Source of the DNA: Roseateles aquatilis
GTDB taxonomy: Bacteria > Pseudomonadota > Gammaproteobacteria > Burkholderiales > Burkholderiaceae_C
Reading direction: 5' to 3'
Length of the DNA stretch: 64,000 bases
NCBI RefSeq assembly: GCF_002205645.1
Contig: NZ_NIOF01000007.1
Location: 1 to 64,000, forward strand
The translations under genes and the position numbers were made by a program. This document shows, piece after piece, positions 8,469 to 17,829 of this stretch. How positions within the stretch are numbered: position 1 is the first letter of the stretch; the number at the start of each line of letters is the position of its first letter. The notes under the pieces were generated by a model that ran no database searches, had not been told where the DNA came from, and saw nothing but the letters and a program-made list of their open reading frames with translations.

Positions 8469-9431
8469 GTGAAAGCCACCTCCATCAGCGCCGATCGGCT
8501 GTTCGAGGAACACCGCGAGGCCTTGCGTTGGGAATGGGTCGCCGGGCACGCACACCCTGAACGCCGCTTCGACGAGGCCGCGCTGCGCGACGCGCAATCG
8601 GCCGCCGACCTGGTCGGCTACCTGAACTACATCCATCCGTATCGCGTCCAGATCGTGGGCCGACGCGAGGTCGCCTATCTGAGCCAGGCCTCGGGCGACG
8701 TGCTGGACCGCCGCATCGCGCGCATCGTCACGCTGGAGCCACCGGTGATCATCGTGGCCGACGACCAGCCCGCGCCGGACCGGCTGGTCGCGATGTGCGA
8801 TCGCGCCGAGATCCCGCTGTTCACCACCGCCGAATCGGCCGGCCACGTCATCGACCTGGTGCGCGCCTACCTGGCCCACGTCTGCGCGAATCGCACGACG
8901 CGGCACGGCGTGTTCATGGACATCCTGGGCCTGGGCGTGCTGCTGACCGGCGAGTCCGGCCTGGGCAAGAGCGAACTGGGTCTGGAGCTGATCAGCCGCG
9001 GCCACGGCCTGGTGGCGGACGACGCGGTCGACTTCTTCCGCATCGCGCAGACGGCGATCGAGGGGCGTTGCCCCGAGCTGCTGATGAACTTGCTGGAAGT
9101 CCGCGGCATCGGCCTGCTGGACATCAAGGCGATCTTCGGCGAGACGGCGGTGCGTCGGAAGATGCGCCTGAAGCTGATCGTGCACCTGGTCCGCAAGGAG
9201 ACCATGGAGCGCGATTTCGAGCGCCTGCCCTACGAGCCGCTGTACGAGGACGTGCTCGGCATGCCCGTGCGTAAGGTGGTGATCGCGGTGGATGCCGGCC
9301 GCAACCTGGCGGTGCTGGTCGAGGCCGCGGTGCGCAACACCATCCTGCAACTGCGCGGCATCGACACCTACCGCGAGTTCGTCGAGCGCCACCAGCGCGC
9401 CATCGAGCAAGGCCTGAACGACGCCAACTGA
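8469..9431 (+). CDS. hprK: HPr kinase/phosphorylase
   Basis: A 320-residue bifunctional enzyme that phosphorylates and dephosphorylates HPr on a serine. The Walker A loop GESGLGKS is at residues 161-168 and the catalytic His146 is in TTRHGVFMD. The family signature [21 protein letters not shown] is conserved, as is the C-terminal [15 protein letters not shown]. It starts with GTG. Downstream of ptsN in Betaproteobacteria it belongs to an incomplete, regulatory PTS. The gene is convergent with fur, 43 bases away. Confidence 0.96.
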   Translation: MKATSISADRLFEEHREALRWEWVAGHAHPERRFDEAALRDAQSAADLVGYLNYIHPYRVQIVGRREVAYLSQASGDVLDRRIARIVTLEPPVIIVADDQPAPDRLVAMCDRAEIPLFTTAESAGHVIDLVRAYLAHVCANRTTRHGVFMDILGLGVLLTGESGLGKSELGLELISRGHGLVADDAVDFFRIAQTAIEGRCPELLMNLLEVRGIGLLDIKAIFGETAVRRKMRLKLIVHLVRKETMERDFERLPYEPLYEDVLGMPVRKVVIAVDAGRNLAVLVEAAVRNTILQLRGIDTYREFVERHQRAIEQGLNDAN

Positions 9432-9474
9432 TTGCCTGCCGCGGTCGACGGGAACGTCGGCGCGGCCTGAGCGA

Positions 9475-9906
9475 TCAGCGCGCCATCTTGTTCGGGCAGT
9501 CCTTCTTCACGCAGTTGGCGTAGAGCGCCAGCGAGTGTTCCTGCAGCTGGAAACCGCGCTCCTCGGCGATCGCATGTTGGCGCTCTTCGATCTTCGGGTC
9601 GTAGAACTCCTCGACGAAGCCGCAGGTCAGGCAGACCAGGTGGTCGTGATGATGGCCTTCGTTAAGCTCGAAGACAGCCTTGCCGGACTCGAAATGGTTG
9701 CGCGAGAGCAGGCCCGCCTGCTCGAACTGCGTGAGCACGCGGTAGACCGTCGCCAGACCGATGTCCGCCCGCTCATCGAGCAAAGCTTTGTAAACATCCT
9801 CGGCGGTCATGTGCCGCTGTTGGGTGGTCTGGAAGATCTCGAGGATCTTGATGCGGGGCAGCGTGGCCTTGAGGCCGCTGTTCTTGATTTCGTCTGACCG
9901 GTTCAT
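9475..9906 (-). CDS. fur: ferric uptake regulator Fur
   Basis: A 143-residue Fur repressor. It binds Fe2+ and represses iron-uptake genes. The N-terminal winged helix (residues 1-82, including [16 protein letters not shown]) is followed by the metal-binding and dimerisation domain with [17 protein letters not shown] and a C-terminal CVKKDCPNK. These give the His/Glu sites and the structural Cys set. Length and termini match betaproteobacterial Fur. It is divergent from bamE across 83 bases, the classical fur/bamE arrangement. Confidence 0.97.
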   Translation of the reverse strand: MNRSDEIKNSGLKATLPRIKILEIFQTTQQRHMTAEDVYKALLDERADIGLATVYRVLTQFEQAGLLSRNHFESGKAVFELNEGHHHDHLVCLTCGFVEEFYDPKIEERQHAIAEERGFQLQEHSLALYANCVKKDCPNKMAR

Positions 9907-9943
9907 GGGGTTTGCGTCCTTCGGACGGACTGGAGCCAGCCGC

Positions 9944-9949
9944 TAGAAT
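9944..9949 (+). promoter_or_regulatory. predicted -10 box of bamE
   Basis: TAGAAT in the fur/bamE divergent gap, about 40 bases before the bamE ATG. The same CTAGAAT or CTACAAT form recurs before several other plus-strand genes in this window. No clear -35 was identified. Confidence 0.4.
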
Positions 9950-9989
9950 TCCGGCCATCATAGCCCTAGCGCCTCGGCGAGTTTCCGCC

Positions 9990-10583
9990 ATGTCATTGAA
10001 TTCCCGTATTGCCCGCCTCGCGCGCCGGACCTCGTCGTCCGCCACCGTGGCGGGACTGTCCCTCGGTCTCCTGGCGCTGGGCGGATGCTCTCAAATGCCG
10101 AAGTTCGATGCGTTCTCCGTCAGCGGGGACAAGGTGATGGGCCTCATCACGCCCTACCGCGTCGAGATCGTCCAGGGCAACGTCGTGACCAAGGAGCAGC
10201 TCGCCCAGGTCAAGCCCGGCATGACCCGCATGCAGGCACGCGAGGCGCTCGGCTCGCCGCTGCTGACCGACGTCTTCCACGAATCCCGCTGGGATTACGT
10301 CTTCACCATCCGCCGCCAGGGCGCCGCACCGCAGAACCGCCACATCCAGCTGACCTTCGACGGCGACAAGCTGTCCAAGATCGACGCGCCGGACGACCTG
10401 CCGACGGAGAAGGAATTCATCGCGGCCATCAACACGCTGAAGGGCTCCGGCAAGGAGCCCAAGCTGGAGCTGACCGAGGAAGAGCGCAAGGCGCTGCCGC
10501 CGCCGGTGCGCCAGGCCGCGGCCTCCGCGCCGGATCCGATCGGTCCGACGCGCGACTACCCGCCGCTGGAGGCGCGCCGATGA
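9990..10583 (+). CDS. bamE: outer membrane protein assembly factor BamE
   Basis: A 197-residue lipoprotein of the BAM complex, which inserts beta-barrels in the outer membrane. The signal peptide ends in the lipobox LALGGC. The SmpA/OmlA domain follows, with [27 protein letters not shown] and the conserved [19 protein letters not shown]. The C-terminal tail (after about residue 130) is longer than in E. coli and rich in Lys, Glu and Pro. The start [11 protein letters not shown] was preferred over an ORF start 78 bases upstream because it gives a normal signal peptide. The stop overlaps the ATG of dapB. Confidence 0.95.
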   Translation: MSLNSRIARLARRTSSSATVAGLSLGLLALGGCSQMPKFDAFSVSGDKVMGLITPYRVEIVQGNVVTKEQLAQVKPGMTRMQAREALGSPLLTDVFHESRWDYVFTIRRQGAAPQNRHIQLTFDGDKLSKIDAPDDLPTEKEFIAAINTLKGSGKEPKLELTEEERKALPPPVRQAAASAPDPIGPTRDYPPLEARR

Positions 10584-11386
10584 GCGGTCTGCGCATCGCC
10601 GTCACCGGCGCGTCCGGCCGCATGGGCCGGATGCTGATCGAGGCGGTGCTGGGCGCGGACGACTGCGAGCTGACCGCCGCGCTCGACCGCGAAGGCAGCC
10701 CGGCGCTCGGCCAGGACGCCGGCGCCTTCCTGGGCCAGGCCACCGGCGTGGCGATCTCCAGCGACGTGAAGGCCGGCCTGTCCCGGGCCGACGTGCTGAT
10801 CGACTTCACCCGGCCCGAAGGCACGATGGCCCATCTGGCGCTGTGCGCCGAACTGGGCGTGCGCGCCGTGGTCGGGACCACCGGCTTCAGCGAGGAACAG
10901 AAGTCCCGGATCGCCGAGCTCGCGCAGCGCTCGGCCGTCATGATGGCGCCCAACATGAGCATCGGCGTCAACGTCGTGCTCAAGCTGCTGCAGCAGGCCG
11001 CGCAGGCGCTGTCGCAGGGTTATGACATCGAGATCGTCGAGGCCCACCACCGCCACAAGGTCGACGCGCCCAGCGGCACCGCGCTGAAGATGGGCGAGGT
11101 CGTCGCCGACGCGCTCGGCCGCGACCTGAAGACCTGCGCCGTCTACGGCCGCGAAGGCGTCACCGGCGAGCGCGATCCGTCGACGATCGGCTTCGCCACC
11201 GTCCGTGGCGGCGACATCATCGGCGACCACACGGTGCTGTTCGCCGGCATCGGCGAACGCATCGAGATCAGCCACAAGGCCTCCAGCCGCGCCACCTTCG
11301 CGCAGGGCAGCCTGCGCGCGGCGCGTTTCCTGGGGTCGCGCACGACCGGCTTGTTCGACATGAACGACGTGCTCGGCATCGCCTGA
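10580..11386 (+). CDS. dapB: 4-hydroxy-tetrahydrodipicolinate reductase
   Basis: A 268-residue DapB of the lysine and meso-diaminopimelate pathway. The N-terminal NAD(P)H fold has [13 protein letters not shown]. The conserved [20 protein letters not shown] and [10 protein letters not shown] blocks follow, then the catalytic [16 protein letters not shown] with its His pair and Lys. The C-terminus [18 protein letters not shown] is typical. The ATG overlaps the bamE stop (ATGA), so the two are translationally coupled. Confidence 0.97.
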   Translation: MSGLRIAVTGASGRMGRMLIEAVLGADDCELTAALDREGSPALGQDAGAFLGQATGVAISSDVKAGLSRADVLIDFTRPEGTMAHLALCAELGVRAVVGTTGFSEEQKSRIAELAQRSAVMMAPNMSIGVNVVLKLLQQAAQALSQGYDIEIVEAHHRHKVDAPSGTALKMGEVVADALGRDLKTCAVYGREGVTGERDPSTIGFATVRGGDIIGDHTVLFAGIGERIEISHKASSRATFAQGSLRAARFLGSRTTGLFDMNDVLGIA

Positions 11387-11451
11387 GCACGACGATGTCG
11401 TCATCGGCCCCGCGCTCGACCTCGACCTGACAGGGACCCCGCGGACGCCCG

Positions 11452-12096
11452 ATGCGTGAACTGATCAACCTCTGGCAGGCGGGCGACGGTGTCGCCCGTT
11501 TCGTTTCCTTGCTGCTGCTGGCGATGTCGGTGAGCAGCTGGGTGCTGATCTTCTGGCGCGCCTGGGCCCTGGCCCGCGCCCGGCGCGACCTGCGCCGCGG
11601 CCTGCCGGTGTTCTGGGCGGCGCCCGCGCTGAGCCAGGGGCGCGAGCAACTGCTGGCGCTCGATCGCGAGCGGTTGATGGTCCCGCTGATCGACGCCGCG
11701 ATCCAGGACAGCCCCAACGGCACCCTCGGCGCCTGCGCGCAGCGGACCTCTCAATTGACGCGGCGCCTGCGCGACGCGCTGCACGTGGTGCTGGGCGGCC
11801 TGGGCCGTGGGCAGGTGGTGCTGGCGACGATCGGCAGCACGGCGCCTTTCGTCGGCCTGTTCGGCACTGTCTGGGGCATCTACCACGCGCTGATGAGCAT
11901 CACCTCGACCGGCAACTTCAGCCTGGACAAGGTCGCCGGCCCGGTCGGCGAGGCGCTGATCATGACCGCGGCTGGCCTGGCCGTCGCGATCCCGGCGGTG
12001 CTCGCCTACAACCTCTTCGGCAAATGGGTCGCCGCCTGTGAGGCGGAACTTGAAGGCTTCGCGCACGACCTGCGCGAACTGCTGGGCGGCGCTTGA
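11452..12096 (+). CDS. exbB: ExbB/TolQ/MotA family proton channel protein
   Basis: A 214-residue inner-membrane protein of the ExbB/TolQ family, which uses the proton gradient to energise TonB or TolA. Three membrane segments are visible, near residues 16-36, 120-142 and 163-185. The signature runs through ATIGSTAPFVGLFGTVWGIYHAL and AGPVGEALIMTAAGLAVAIPAVLAYN. exbD follows 31 bases downstream. No tonB gene is nearby, so ExbB is preferred to TolQ only by pairing and length. Confidence 0.88.
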   Translation: MRELINLWQAGDGVARFVSLLLLAMSVSSWVLIFWRAWALARARRDLRRGLPVFWAAPALSQGREQLLALDRERLMVPLIDAAIQDSPNGTLGACAQRTSQLTRRLRDALHVVLGGLGRGQVVLATIGSTAPFVGLFGTVWGIYHALMSITSTGNFSLDKVAGPVGEALIMTAAGLAVAIPAVLAYNLFGKWVAACEAELEGFAHDLRELLGGA

Positions 12097-12127
12097 GCGC
12101 CGTCGCCTCGCACCCCGTCAGCGCGCC

Positions 12128-12565
<438 letters not shown>

Positions 12566-12765
12566 CCGACATCGGCCGATCCCCTCCAACGAAGGAGCAG
12601 GTCGTGTCCTGGTCGGAGGGAGCCGGGGGCCCGGGGGCTCGCGGGCAATTTGGCGGACGTACGAGCCCCGGGACCCGGCTTCCGCTGACCGCGCTCGGTC
12701 CACCAGCCCCAGGCACGGCCGCGCCCCCCTCATCAAGAGCGCCCAGCCCCGGTCCCGCGCCCTCC

Positions 12766-12771
12766 TACAAT
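12766..12771 (+). promoter_or_regulatory. predicted -10 box of leuS
   Basis: TACAAT, 26 bases before the leuS ATG, in the 232-base exbD-leuS gap. The local form CTACAATCCGCGGCTACG resembles the -10 regions seen before other genes here. The remainder of the gap shows nothing else. Confidence 0.45.
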
Positions 12772-12797
12772 CCGCGGCTACGTTGCCCGAGCCATCC

Positions 12798-15431
12798 ATG
12801 AACGAGAAATACGCCCCCTCCGAGGTCGAACAGGCCGCCCGCGATCATTGGAACGCCCGCGATGCCTACCGCGTCGTCGAGGACGCCGGCAAGCCCAAGT
12901 TCTACGCTTGCTCCATGCTGCCCTACCCCAGCGGCAAGCTGCACATGGGCCATGTCCGCAACTACACGATCAACGACATGTTGACGCGGCAGCTGCGCAT
13001 GAAGGGCTACAACGTGCTGATGCCGATGGGCTGGGACGCCTTCGGCCTGCCCGCGGAGAACGCGGCGATGAAGAACAAGGTGCCGCCGGCCGCGTGGACC
13101 TACGACAACATCGCCTACATGAAGAAGCAGATGCAGGCGATGGGCCTGGCGATCGACTGGTCGCGCGAGATCGCCACCTGCAAGCCGGAGTATTACCACT
13201 GGAACCAGTGGCTGTTCCTCAAGATGCTGGAAGCCGGTATCGCCGAGCGCCGCACGCAGGTCGTCAACTGGGATCCGGTCGACCAGACCGTGCTGGCCAA
13301 CGAGCAGGTCATCGACGGCAAGGGCTGGCGCTCGGGCGCGATCATCGAGAAGCGCGAGATCCCCGGCTACTACCTGAAGATCACCGACTACGCCGAGGAG
13401 CTGCTGGCCGCCGTCGCCGATCCGTCGGACAAGAACTACCTCGCCGGCTGGCCCGACCGGGTCCGGCTGATGCAGGAGAACTGGATCGGCAAGAGCGAGG
13501 GCGTGCGTTTCGCCTTCCCTCATGACATCCAGGGCGCGGACGGCCAACCGGTGCAGGGCGGCCTGCTGTACGTCTTCACGACGCGCGCCGACACCATCAT
13601 GGGCGTGACCTTCTGCGCCGTCGCGCCGGAACATCCGCTGGCCACGCACGCCGCCGCGACGAGCCCCGCGCTGGCCGCGTTCATCGAGGAATGCAAGCAG
13701 GGCGGCTCCACCGAGGCCGAGCTGGCGACGCAGGACAAGAAGGGCCTGGCCACCGGCCTGTTCGTGACGCACCCGCTGACCGGCGAGAAGGTCGAGGTCT
13801 GGGTCGGCAACTACGTGCTGATGAGCTACGGCGACGGCGCGGTGATGGGCGTGCCGGCGCATGACGAGCGCGACTTCGCGTTCGCCAAGAAGTACGGCAT
13901 CGCGATCAAGCAGGTCGTCGCCGTCGAGGGCGAGACCTACTCCACCGACGGCTGGGCCGAGTGGTACGGCGACAAGCAGCGCGGCGTGTGCGTCAACTCC
14001 GGCGCGCTGGACGGCCTGACGCACAAGCAGGCGGTCGACAAGGTCGCCGAGCTGGTCGGCACCAAGGGCCTGGGCGAGAAGAAGACCACCTGGCGCCTGC
14101 GCGACTGGGGCGTCAGCCGCCAGCGCTACTGGGGCACGCCGATCCCGATCATTCACTGCGAGACCTGCGGCCCGGTGCCGGTCCCGGCGAAGGACCTGCC
14201 GGTCGTGCTGCCGGAGGACTGCATCCCCGACGGCAGCGGCAACCCGCTGAACAAGCGCGACGACTTCCTGAACTGCAGCTGCCCGACCTGCGGCGCGCCG
14301 GCCAAGCGCGAGACCGACACGATGGACACCTTCGTGGACAGCTCGTGGTACTTCATGCGTTATTGCGACGCCACGAACCACGACGCGATGGTCGGCGCCG
14401 GCACCGACTACTGGATGCCGATGGACCAGTACATCGGCGGCATCGAGCACGCGATCCTGCACCTGCTGTACGCGCGCTTCTGGACCAAGGTGATGCGCGA
14501 CCTGAAGCTCATCACCTTCGACGAGCCGTTCCAGAACCTGCTGACGCAGGGCATGGTGCTGAAAGGCGCCTACTTCCGCAAGCCTGAGGACGCGGGCAAG
14601 AACTACTACTGGGAACACGAGGTCGACGTCCTGCGCAACGAGCACGGCCAGCCGATCGGCGGCACGCTGAAGGCCGACGGCCTGCCGCTCGAGTACGAGA
14701 TGACGACGATGTCCAAGTCGAAGAACAACGGCGTGGACCCGCAGGCGCTGATCGACCAGTACGGCGCCGACACGGCGCGCCTGTTCGTCATGTTCGCCTC
14801 CCCGCCGGAGCAGACGCTGGAGTGGAACGACGCCGGCGTCGAGGGCGCGCATCGTTTCCTGAAGCGCGTCTGGGGCTTCGGCGCCAAGCACGTCGACGGG
14901 ATCAAGGCCGGCGGCGCCGACTTCGGCGCGCTCGGCGACGACGGCAAGGCGCTGCGTCGCGAGGTGCACCTGGTGCTCAAGCAGGTCAGCTACGACTACG
15001 AGCGCATGCAGTACAACACCGTCGTCTCCGGCGCGATGAAGCTGCTGAACGCGCTGGAAGGCTTCAAGGCCACCGGCCAGGACGCCGCGGTGCGCGAGGG
15101 CTTCTCGGTGCTGCTGCGCGTGATCTACCCGGCCTGCCCGCACGTGGCGCATGCGCTGTGGGCGGAGCTGGGCTTCGAGGCCGAGCTGGGTGACCTGCTC
15201 GATGCCCCGTGGCCCCAGGTCGACGAGGCGGCGCTGGTGCAGGACCAGGTCGAGCTGATGTTGCAGGTCAACGGCAAGTTGCGCGGCGCCATCAAGGTGC
15301 CCGCCTCGGCCGACAAGGCCGCGATCGAGGCGATCGCGCTGGCCAGTCCGGACTTCGAGAAGTTCGCCGAGGGGAAGACGCCCAAGAAGGTCGTCATCGT
15401 CCCCGGCCGTCTCGTCAACCTGGTGGTCTGA
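12798..15431 (+). CDS. leuS: leucine-tRNA ligase
   Basis: An 877-residue class Ia aminoacyl-tRNA synthetase that charges tRNA-Leu. The HIGH motif is HMGH at residues 49-52 ([17 protein letters not shown]) and the KMSKS loop is MSKSK at 638-642. The editing domain (about 225-410) has [20 protein letters not shown]. The zinc-type CXXC segments near CETCGP and CPTCGAP are in place, followed by the anticodon-binding domain and small C-terminal domain. The start [12 protein letters not shown] matches the family; an upstream TTG adds five residues and was rejected. lptE follows four bases after the stop. Confidence 0.98.
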   Translation: MNEKYAPSEVEQAARDHWNARDAYRVVEDAGKPKFYACSMLPYPSGKLHMGHVRNYTINDMLTRQLRMKGYNVLMPMGWDAFGLPAENAAMKNKVPPAAWTYDNIAYMKKQMQAMGLAIDWSREIATCKPEYYHWNQWLFLKMLEAGIAERRTQVVNWDPVDQTVLANEQVIDGKGWRSGAIIEKREIPGYYLKITDYAEELLAAVADPSDKNYLAGWPDRVRLMQENWIGKSEGVRFAFPHDIQGADGQPVQGGLLYVFTTRADTIMGVTFCAVAPEHPLATHAAATSPALAAFIEECKQGGSTEAELATQDKKGLATGLFVTHPLTGEKVEVWVGNYVLMSYGDGAVMGVPAHDERDFAFAKKYGIAIKQVVAVEGETYSTDGWAEWYGDKQRGVCVNSGALDGLTHKQAVDKVAELVGTKGLGEKKTTWRLRDWGVSRQRYWGTPIPIIHCETCGPVPVPAKDLPVVLPEDCIPDGSGNPLNKRDDFLNCSCPTCGAPAKRETDTMDTFVDSSWYFMRYCDATNHDAMVGAGTDYWMPMDQYIGGIEHAILHLLYARFWTKVMRDLKLITFDEPFQNLLTQGMVLKGAYFRKPEDAGKNYYWEHEVDVLRNEHGQPIGGTLKADGLPLEYEMTTMSKSKNNGVDPQALIDQYGADTARLFVMFASPPEQTLEWNDAGVEGAHRFLKRVWGFGAKHVDGIKAGGADFGALGDDGKALRREVHLVLKQVSYDYERMQYNTVVSGAMKLLNALEGFKATGQDAAVREGFSVLLRVIYPACPHVAHALWAELGFEAELGDLLDAPWPQVDEAALVQDQVELMLQVNGKLRGAIKVPASADKAAIEAIALASPDFEKFAEGKTPKKVVIVPGRLVNLVV

Positions 15432-15435
15432 CGTC

Positions 15436-15927
15436 ATGCATCGCCGCGATCTGTTGTCGATGGGTGCCGTGGTCCTGCTGTCGGGCTGCGGATTCGAGTT
15501 GCGCAAGGAGCCGGAGTACCACTTCAAGACGCTGGCGCTGACCGGCTTCGTCCCGCACTCGCCGCTGGCGCAGGAGCTGCGCCGGCAGGTGCAGCGCAGC
15601 ACCGTGCGGCTGGTCGAGGACCCGAACCGCGCCGACGTGATCATCGCGGTCGAGCGCGAGGTGCGCGACAAGACCTCGGTGGCGACGACCGCCGCCGGGC
15701 AGATCACCGAATGGCAGTTGCGGCTGCAGGTGGACTACTCGCTGCGCACGGCGGGCGGGGAAATCCTGCTGCCCCGCACCGAGCTGCGCCTGACCCGGGA
15801 CATGAACTACAGCGAAAGCGCCGCCCTGGGCAAGGAGCAGGAGGAGCTGTCGCTGCAGAAGGCCATGCAGGTGGAGGCCGTCGGGCTGCTGCTGCGCCGG
15901 CTCGCGGCGGTGCATCTGGCCGGCTGA
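15436..15927 (+). CDS. lptE: LPS-assembly lipoprotein LptE
   Basis: A 163-residue lipoprotein with lipobox LLSGCGFELR, the usual LptE start. It plugs the LptD barrel and helps insert lipopolysaccharide in the outer membrane. The middle (TLALTGFVPHSPLAQELRRQV) and the strand pair QLRLQVDYSLRTAGGE follow the family pattern. It sits between leuS and holA, the conserved proteobacterial order leuS-lptE-holA. Its partner LptD is encoded about 16 kb away in the same window. Confidence 0.95.
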   Translation: MHRRDLLSMGAVVLLSGCGFELRKEPEYHFKTLALTGFVPHSPLAQELRRQVQRSTVRLVEDPNRADVIIAVEREVRDKTSVATTAAGQITEWQLRLQVDYSLRTAGGEILLPRTELRLTRDMNYSESAALGKEQEELSLQKAMQVEAVGLLLRRLAAVHLAG

Positions 15928-16021
15928 CGCCGCCAGCCGCCCGAAGTCGCCCACGCCATCGCCGACGGTTGCCCGCGTCGTCGCCCACGTCCCGCCCGCC
16001 CCGCCGCCCTCCTCCCCTCGC

Positions 16022-17089
16022 ATGCAGATCAAAGCCGAGGCCCTGTCGGGCCATCTCTCCAAGGGCCTGAAGCCGATCTACACGGTGCACGGCGACGAGC
16101 CGCTGCTCGCGCAGGAAGCGGCCGACATGCTGCGCGCCGAGGCGCGCAAGCAGGGCTACGGCGAGCGGCAGGTCTTCATCGTCGGCGGCGCCCATTTCGA
16201 CTGGGGTCCGGTGATCGCGGCGTCGCAGGCGATGAGCCTGTTCGCCGACAAGCAGTTGATCGAGATCCGAATCCCCGGCGGCAAACCCGGCAAGGACGGC
16301 TCGGAGGCGTTGCAGCGGTATGTGCAGGGCCTGCCGCCGGACGTGCTGACGCTGGTCACGCTGCCGCGGCTGGACAAGACGCAGCTGGGCAGCGCCTGGT
16401 TCACCGCGCTGGACACCGCCGGCGTCTCCGTCAAGGTCGATCCGGTGGAGCGGCGCGAGCTGCCGGCGTGGATCGCGCGGCGGCTGCAGCAGCAGGGGCA
16501 GTCGGTGGCGGCCGGCCCGGACGGCCAGCAGGCGCTGGAGTTCTTCGCCGATCGGGTGGAAGGCAACCTGCTCGCGGCCCATCAGGAGTTGCAGAAGCTG
16601 GCGCTGCTGCACCCGCCGGGCGAGCTCGGCCTGGCGCAGATCGAGGCGGCGGTGCTGGACGTGGCGCGCTTCGATGTCTTCAAGCTCAGCGAGGCGCTGC
16701 TGAGCGGCCGCGTGGCGCGCGTGCTGCGCATGCTCGACGGCCTGAAGGCCGAGGGCGAGGCCGCCGTGCTGGTGCACTGGACCATGGCCGAGGACATCCG
16801 CGGCCTCAAGCGCGTCCACGACGCGGTGGCCGCCGGCAAGCCCTTGCCGATGGCGCTGCGGGAGGCCCGGGTGTGGGGTCCGAAGGAGCGGCTCTTCGAG
16901 CGCATCGTCCCGCAGCTGCACGGCGCGGCGCTGGCGCGGCTGCTGGTCGCGGCGCAGATCTGCGACGGCATCGTCAAGGGCCTGCGGCACCCCGAGTGGC
17001 CGTCCGACCCCTGGGAAGCACTGGCCCGATTGGCCTTGATGCTGGAACAAGCCCTGCGTCCGCCGGCCCAGAAAACCCGCTATGGTTGA
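16022..17089 (+). CDS. holA: DNA polymerase III subunit delta
   Basis: A 355-residue clamp-loader delta subunit, which opens the beta sliding clamp. It has the expected three-domain plan. The N-terminal AAA-like domain includes YTVHGDEPLLAQEAADMLR and the clamp-contact region ASQAMSLFADKQLIEIRIPGG. The middle helical domain has LEFFADRVEGNLLAAHQELQKLALL, and the C-terminal collar domain follows. The start MQIKAEALSGHL is typical of beta proteins. It follows lptE by 94 bases. Confidence 0.95.
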   Translation: MQIKAEALSGHLSKGLKPIYTVHGDEPLLAQEAADMLRAEARKQGYGERQVFIVGGAHFDWGPVIAASQAMSLFADKQLIEIRIPGGKPGKDGSEALQRYVQGLPPDVLTLVTLPRLDKTQLGSAWFTALDTAGVSVKVDPVERRELPAWIARRLQQQGQSVAAGPDGQQALEFFADRVEGNLLAAHQELQKLALLHPPGELGLAQIEAAVLDVARFDVFKLSEALLSGRVARVLRMLDGLKAEGEAAVLVHWTMAEDIRGLKRVHDAVAAGKPLPMALREARVWGPKERLFERIVPQLHGAALARLLVAAQICDGIVKGLRHPEWPSDPWEALARLALMLEQALRPPAQKTRYG

Positions 17090-17115
17090 CGTTTTGTCGT
17101 CCATCAGGCATCGCG

Positions 17116-17829
17116 ATGAGTCTGCCTCGCTCCCCTCTTTTCCGCTCCCTCTGCGCTGGTCGGCGCGCGGCTTCGCGCGGCCCTGATCCAACGCGCGGCA
17201 CGCGCCGGATCGACCGCCGCGGATCGCCGGCCGGTCGCGCCGCGCGCGCGGCCTTGCTGGCCACGTTGGCGGTGTTGTCGGCGCCGCTGGTCCACGCCGC
17301 GGTCTGGACGGTGCAGGTGCGCGACGCCGGCGGCGCGCCGGTGCCGGACGCGGTGGTGGCGGTCGAGTTGAAGGGCCAGCCGAGCAAGGCGGCGGCAGGC
17401 ACCGCGGCGACCATGGGGCAGCGTGACCGCCAGTTCCAGCCGCAACTGCTGATCGTGCAGACCGGCACCGCGGTCAACTTCCCCAACTTCGACACCGTGC
17501 GGCATCACGTGTATTCGTTCTCGCCGACGAAGCGCTTCGAGTTGAAGCTTTACGCCGGCACGCCGGTGGAACCGGTAGTGTTCGACAAGGCCGGCGTCGC
17601 CCAGCTCGGCTGCAACATTCACGATCGGATGAGCGCTCATATCGTCGTCGTCGACACGCCCCTCTTCGGCCGCGCCGACGCCCAAGGCGAGGTCCGCCTG
17701 GACCTGCCGCCCGGTGACCACCGGGTGCGCCTGTGGGCGCCGCGCCTGGGCAACGCCGCCCCGACCGCGCAGCCGCTGACGGTGGCCGCCGGTGCCCCCG
17801 GCGTGCTCAAGGTGGAACTGCGGGACTGA
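17116..17829 (+). CDS. cupredoxin-like exported protein (methylamine utilization type)
   Basis: A 237-residue exported protein. After a long basic N-terminus, a signal segment (residues about 44-62, ending LVHAA) leads into a cupredoxin-like beta-sandwich. Possible copper ligands are visible: NFDTVRHHVYSFSPTKRFEL (His pair) and QLGCNIHDRMSAHIVVVD (Cys, His, Met). It resembles proteins annotated as methylamine utilization proteins, though no mau genes are present and the label should not be read as function. Its stop overlaps the ATG of the GGDEF-EAL gene, so the pair is translationally coupled; it may act as a periplasmic input or partner (inference). An ATG closer to the signal peptide cannot be excluded. 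Confidence 0.8.
   Translation: MSLPRSPLFRSLCAGRRAASRGPDPTRGTRRIDRRGSPAGRAARAALLATLAVLSAPLVHAAVWTVQVRDAGGAPVPDAVVAVELKGQPSKAAAGTAATMGQRDRQFQPQLLIVQTGTAVNFPNFDTVRHHVYSFSPTKRFELKLYAGTPVEPVVFDKAGVAQLGCNIHDRMSAHIVVVDTPLFGRADAQGEVRLDLPPGDHRVRLWAPRLGNAAPTAQPLTVAAGAPGVLKVELRD

Noticed and set aside
12765-15707. 980-codon ORF antisense to leuS
   Set aside because: It mirrors leuS with codon bias reversed and has no domain; high-GC shadow.
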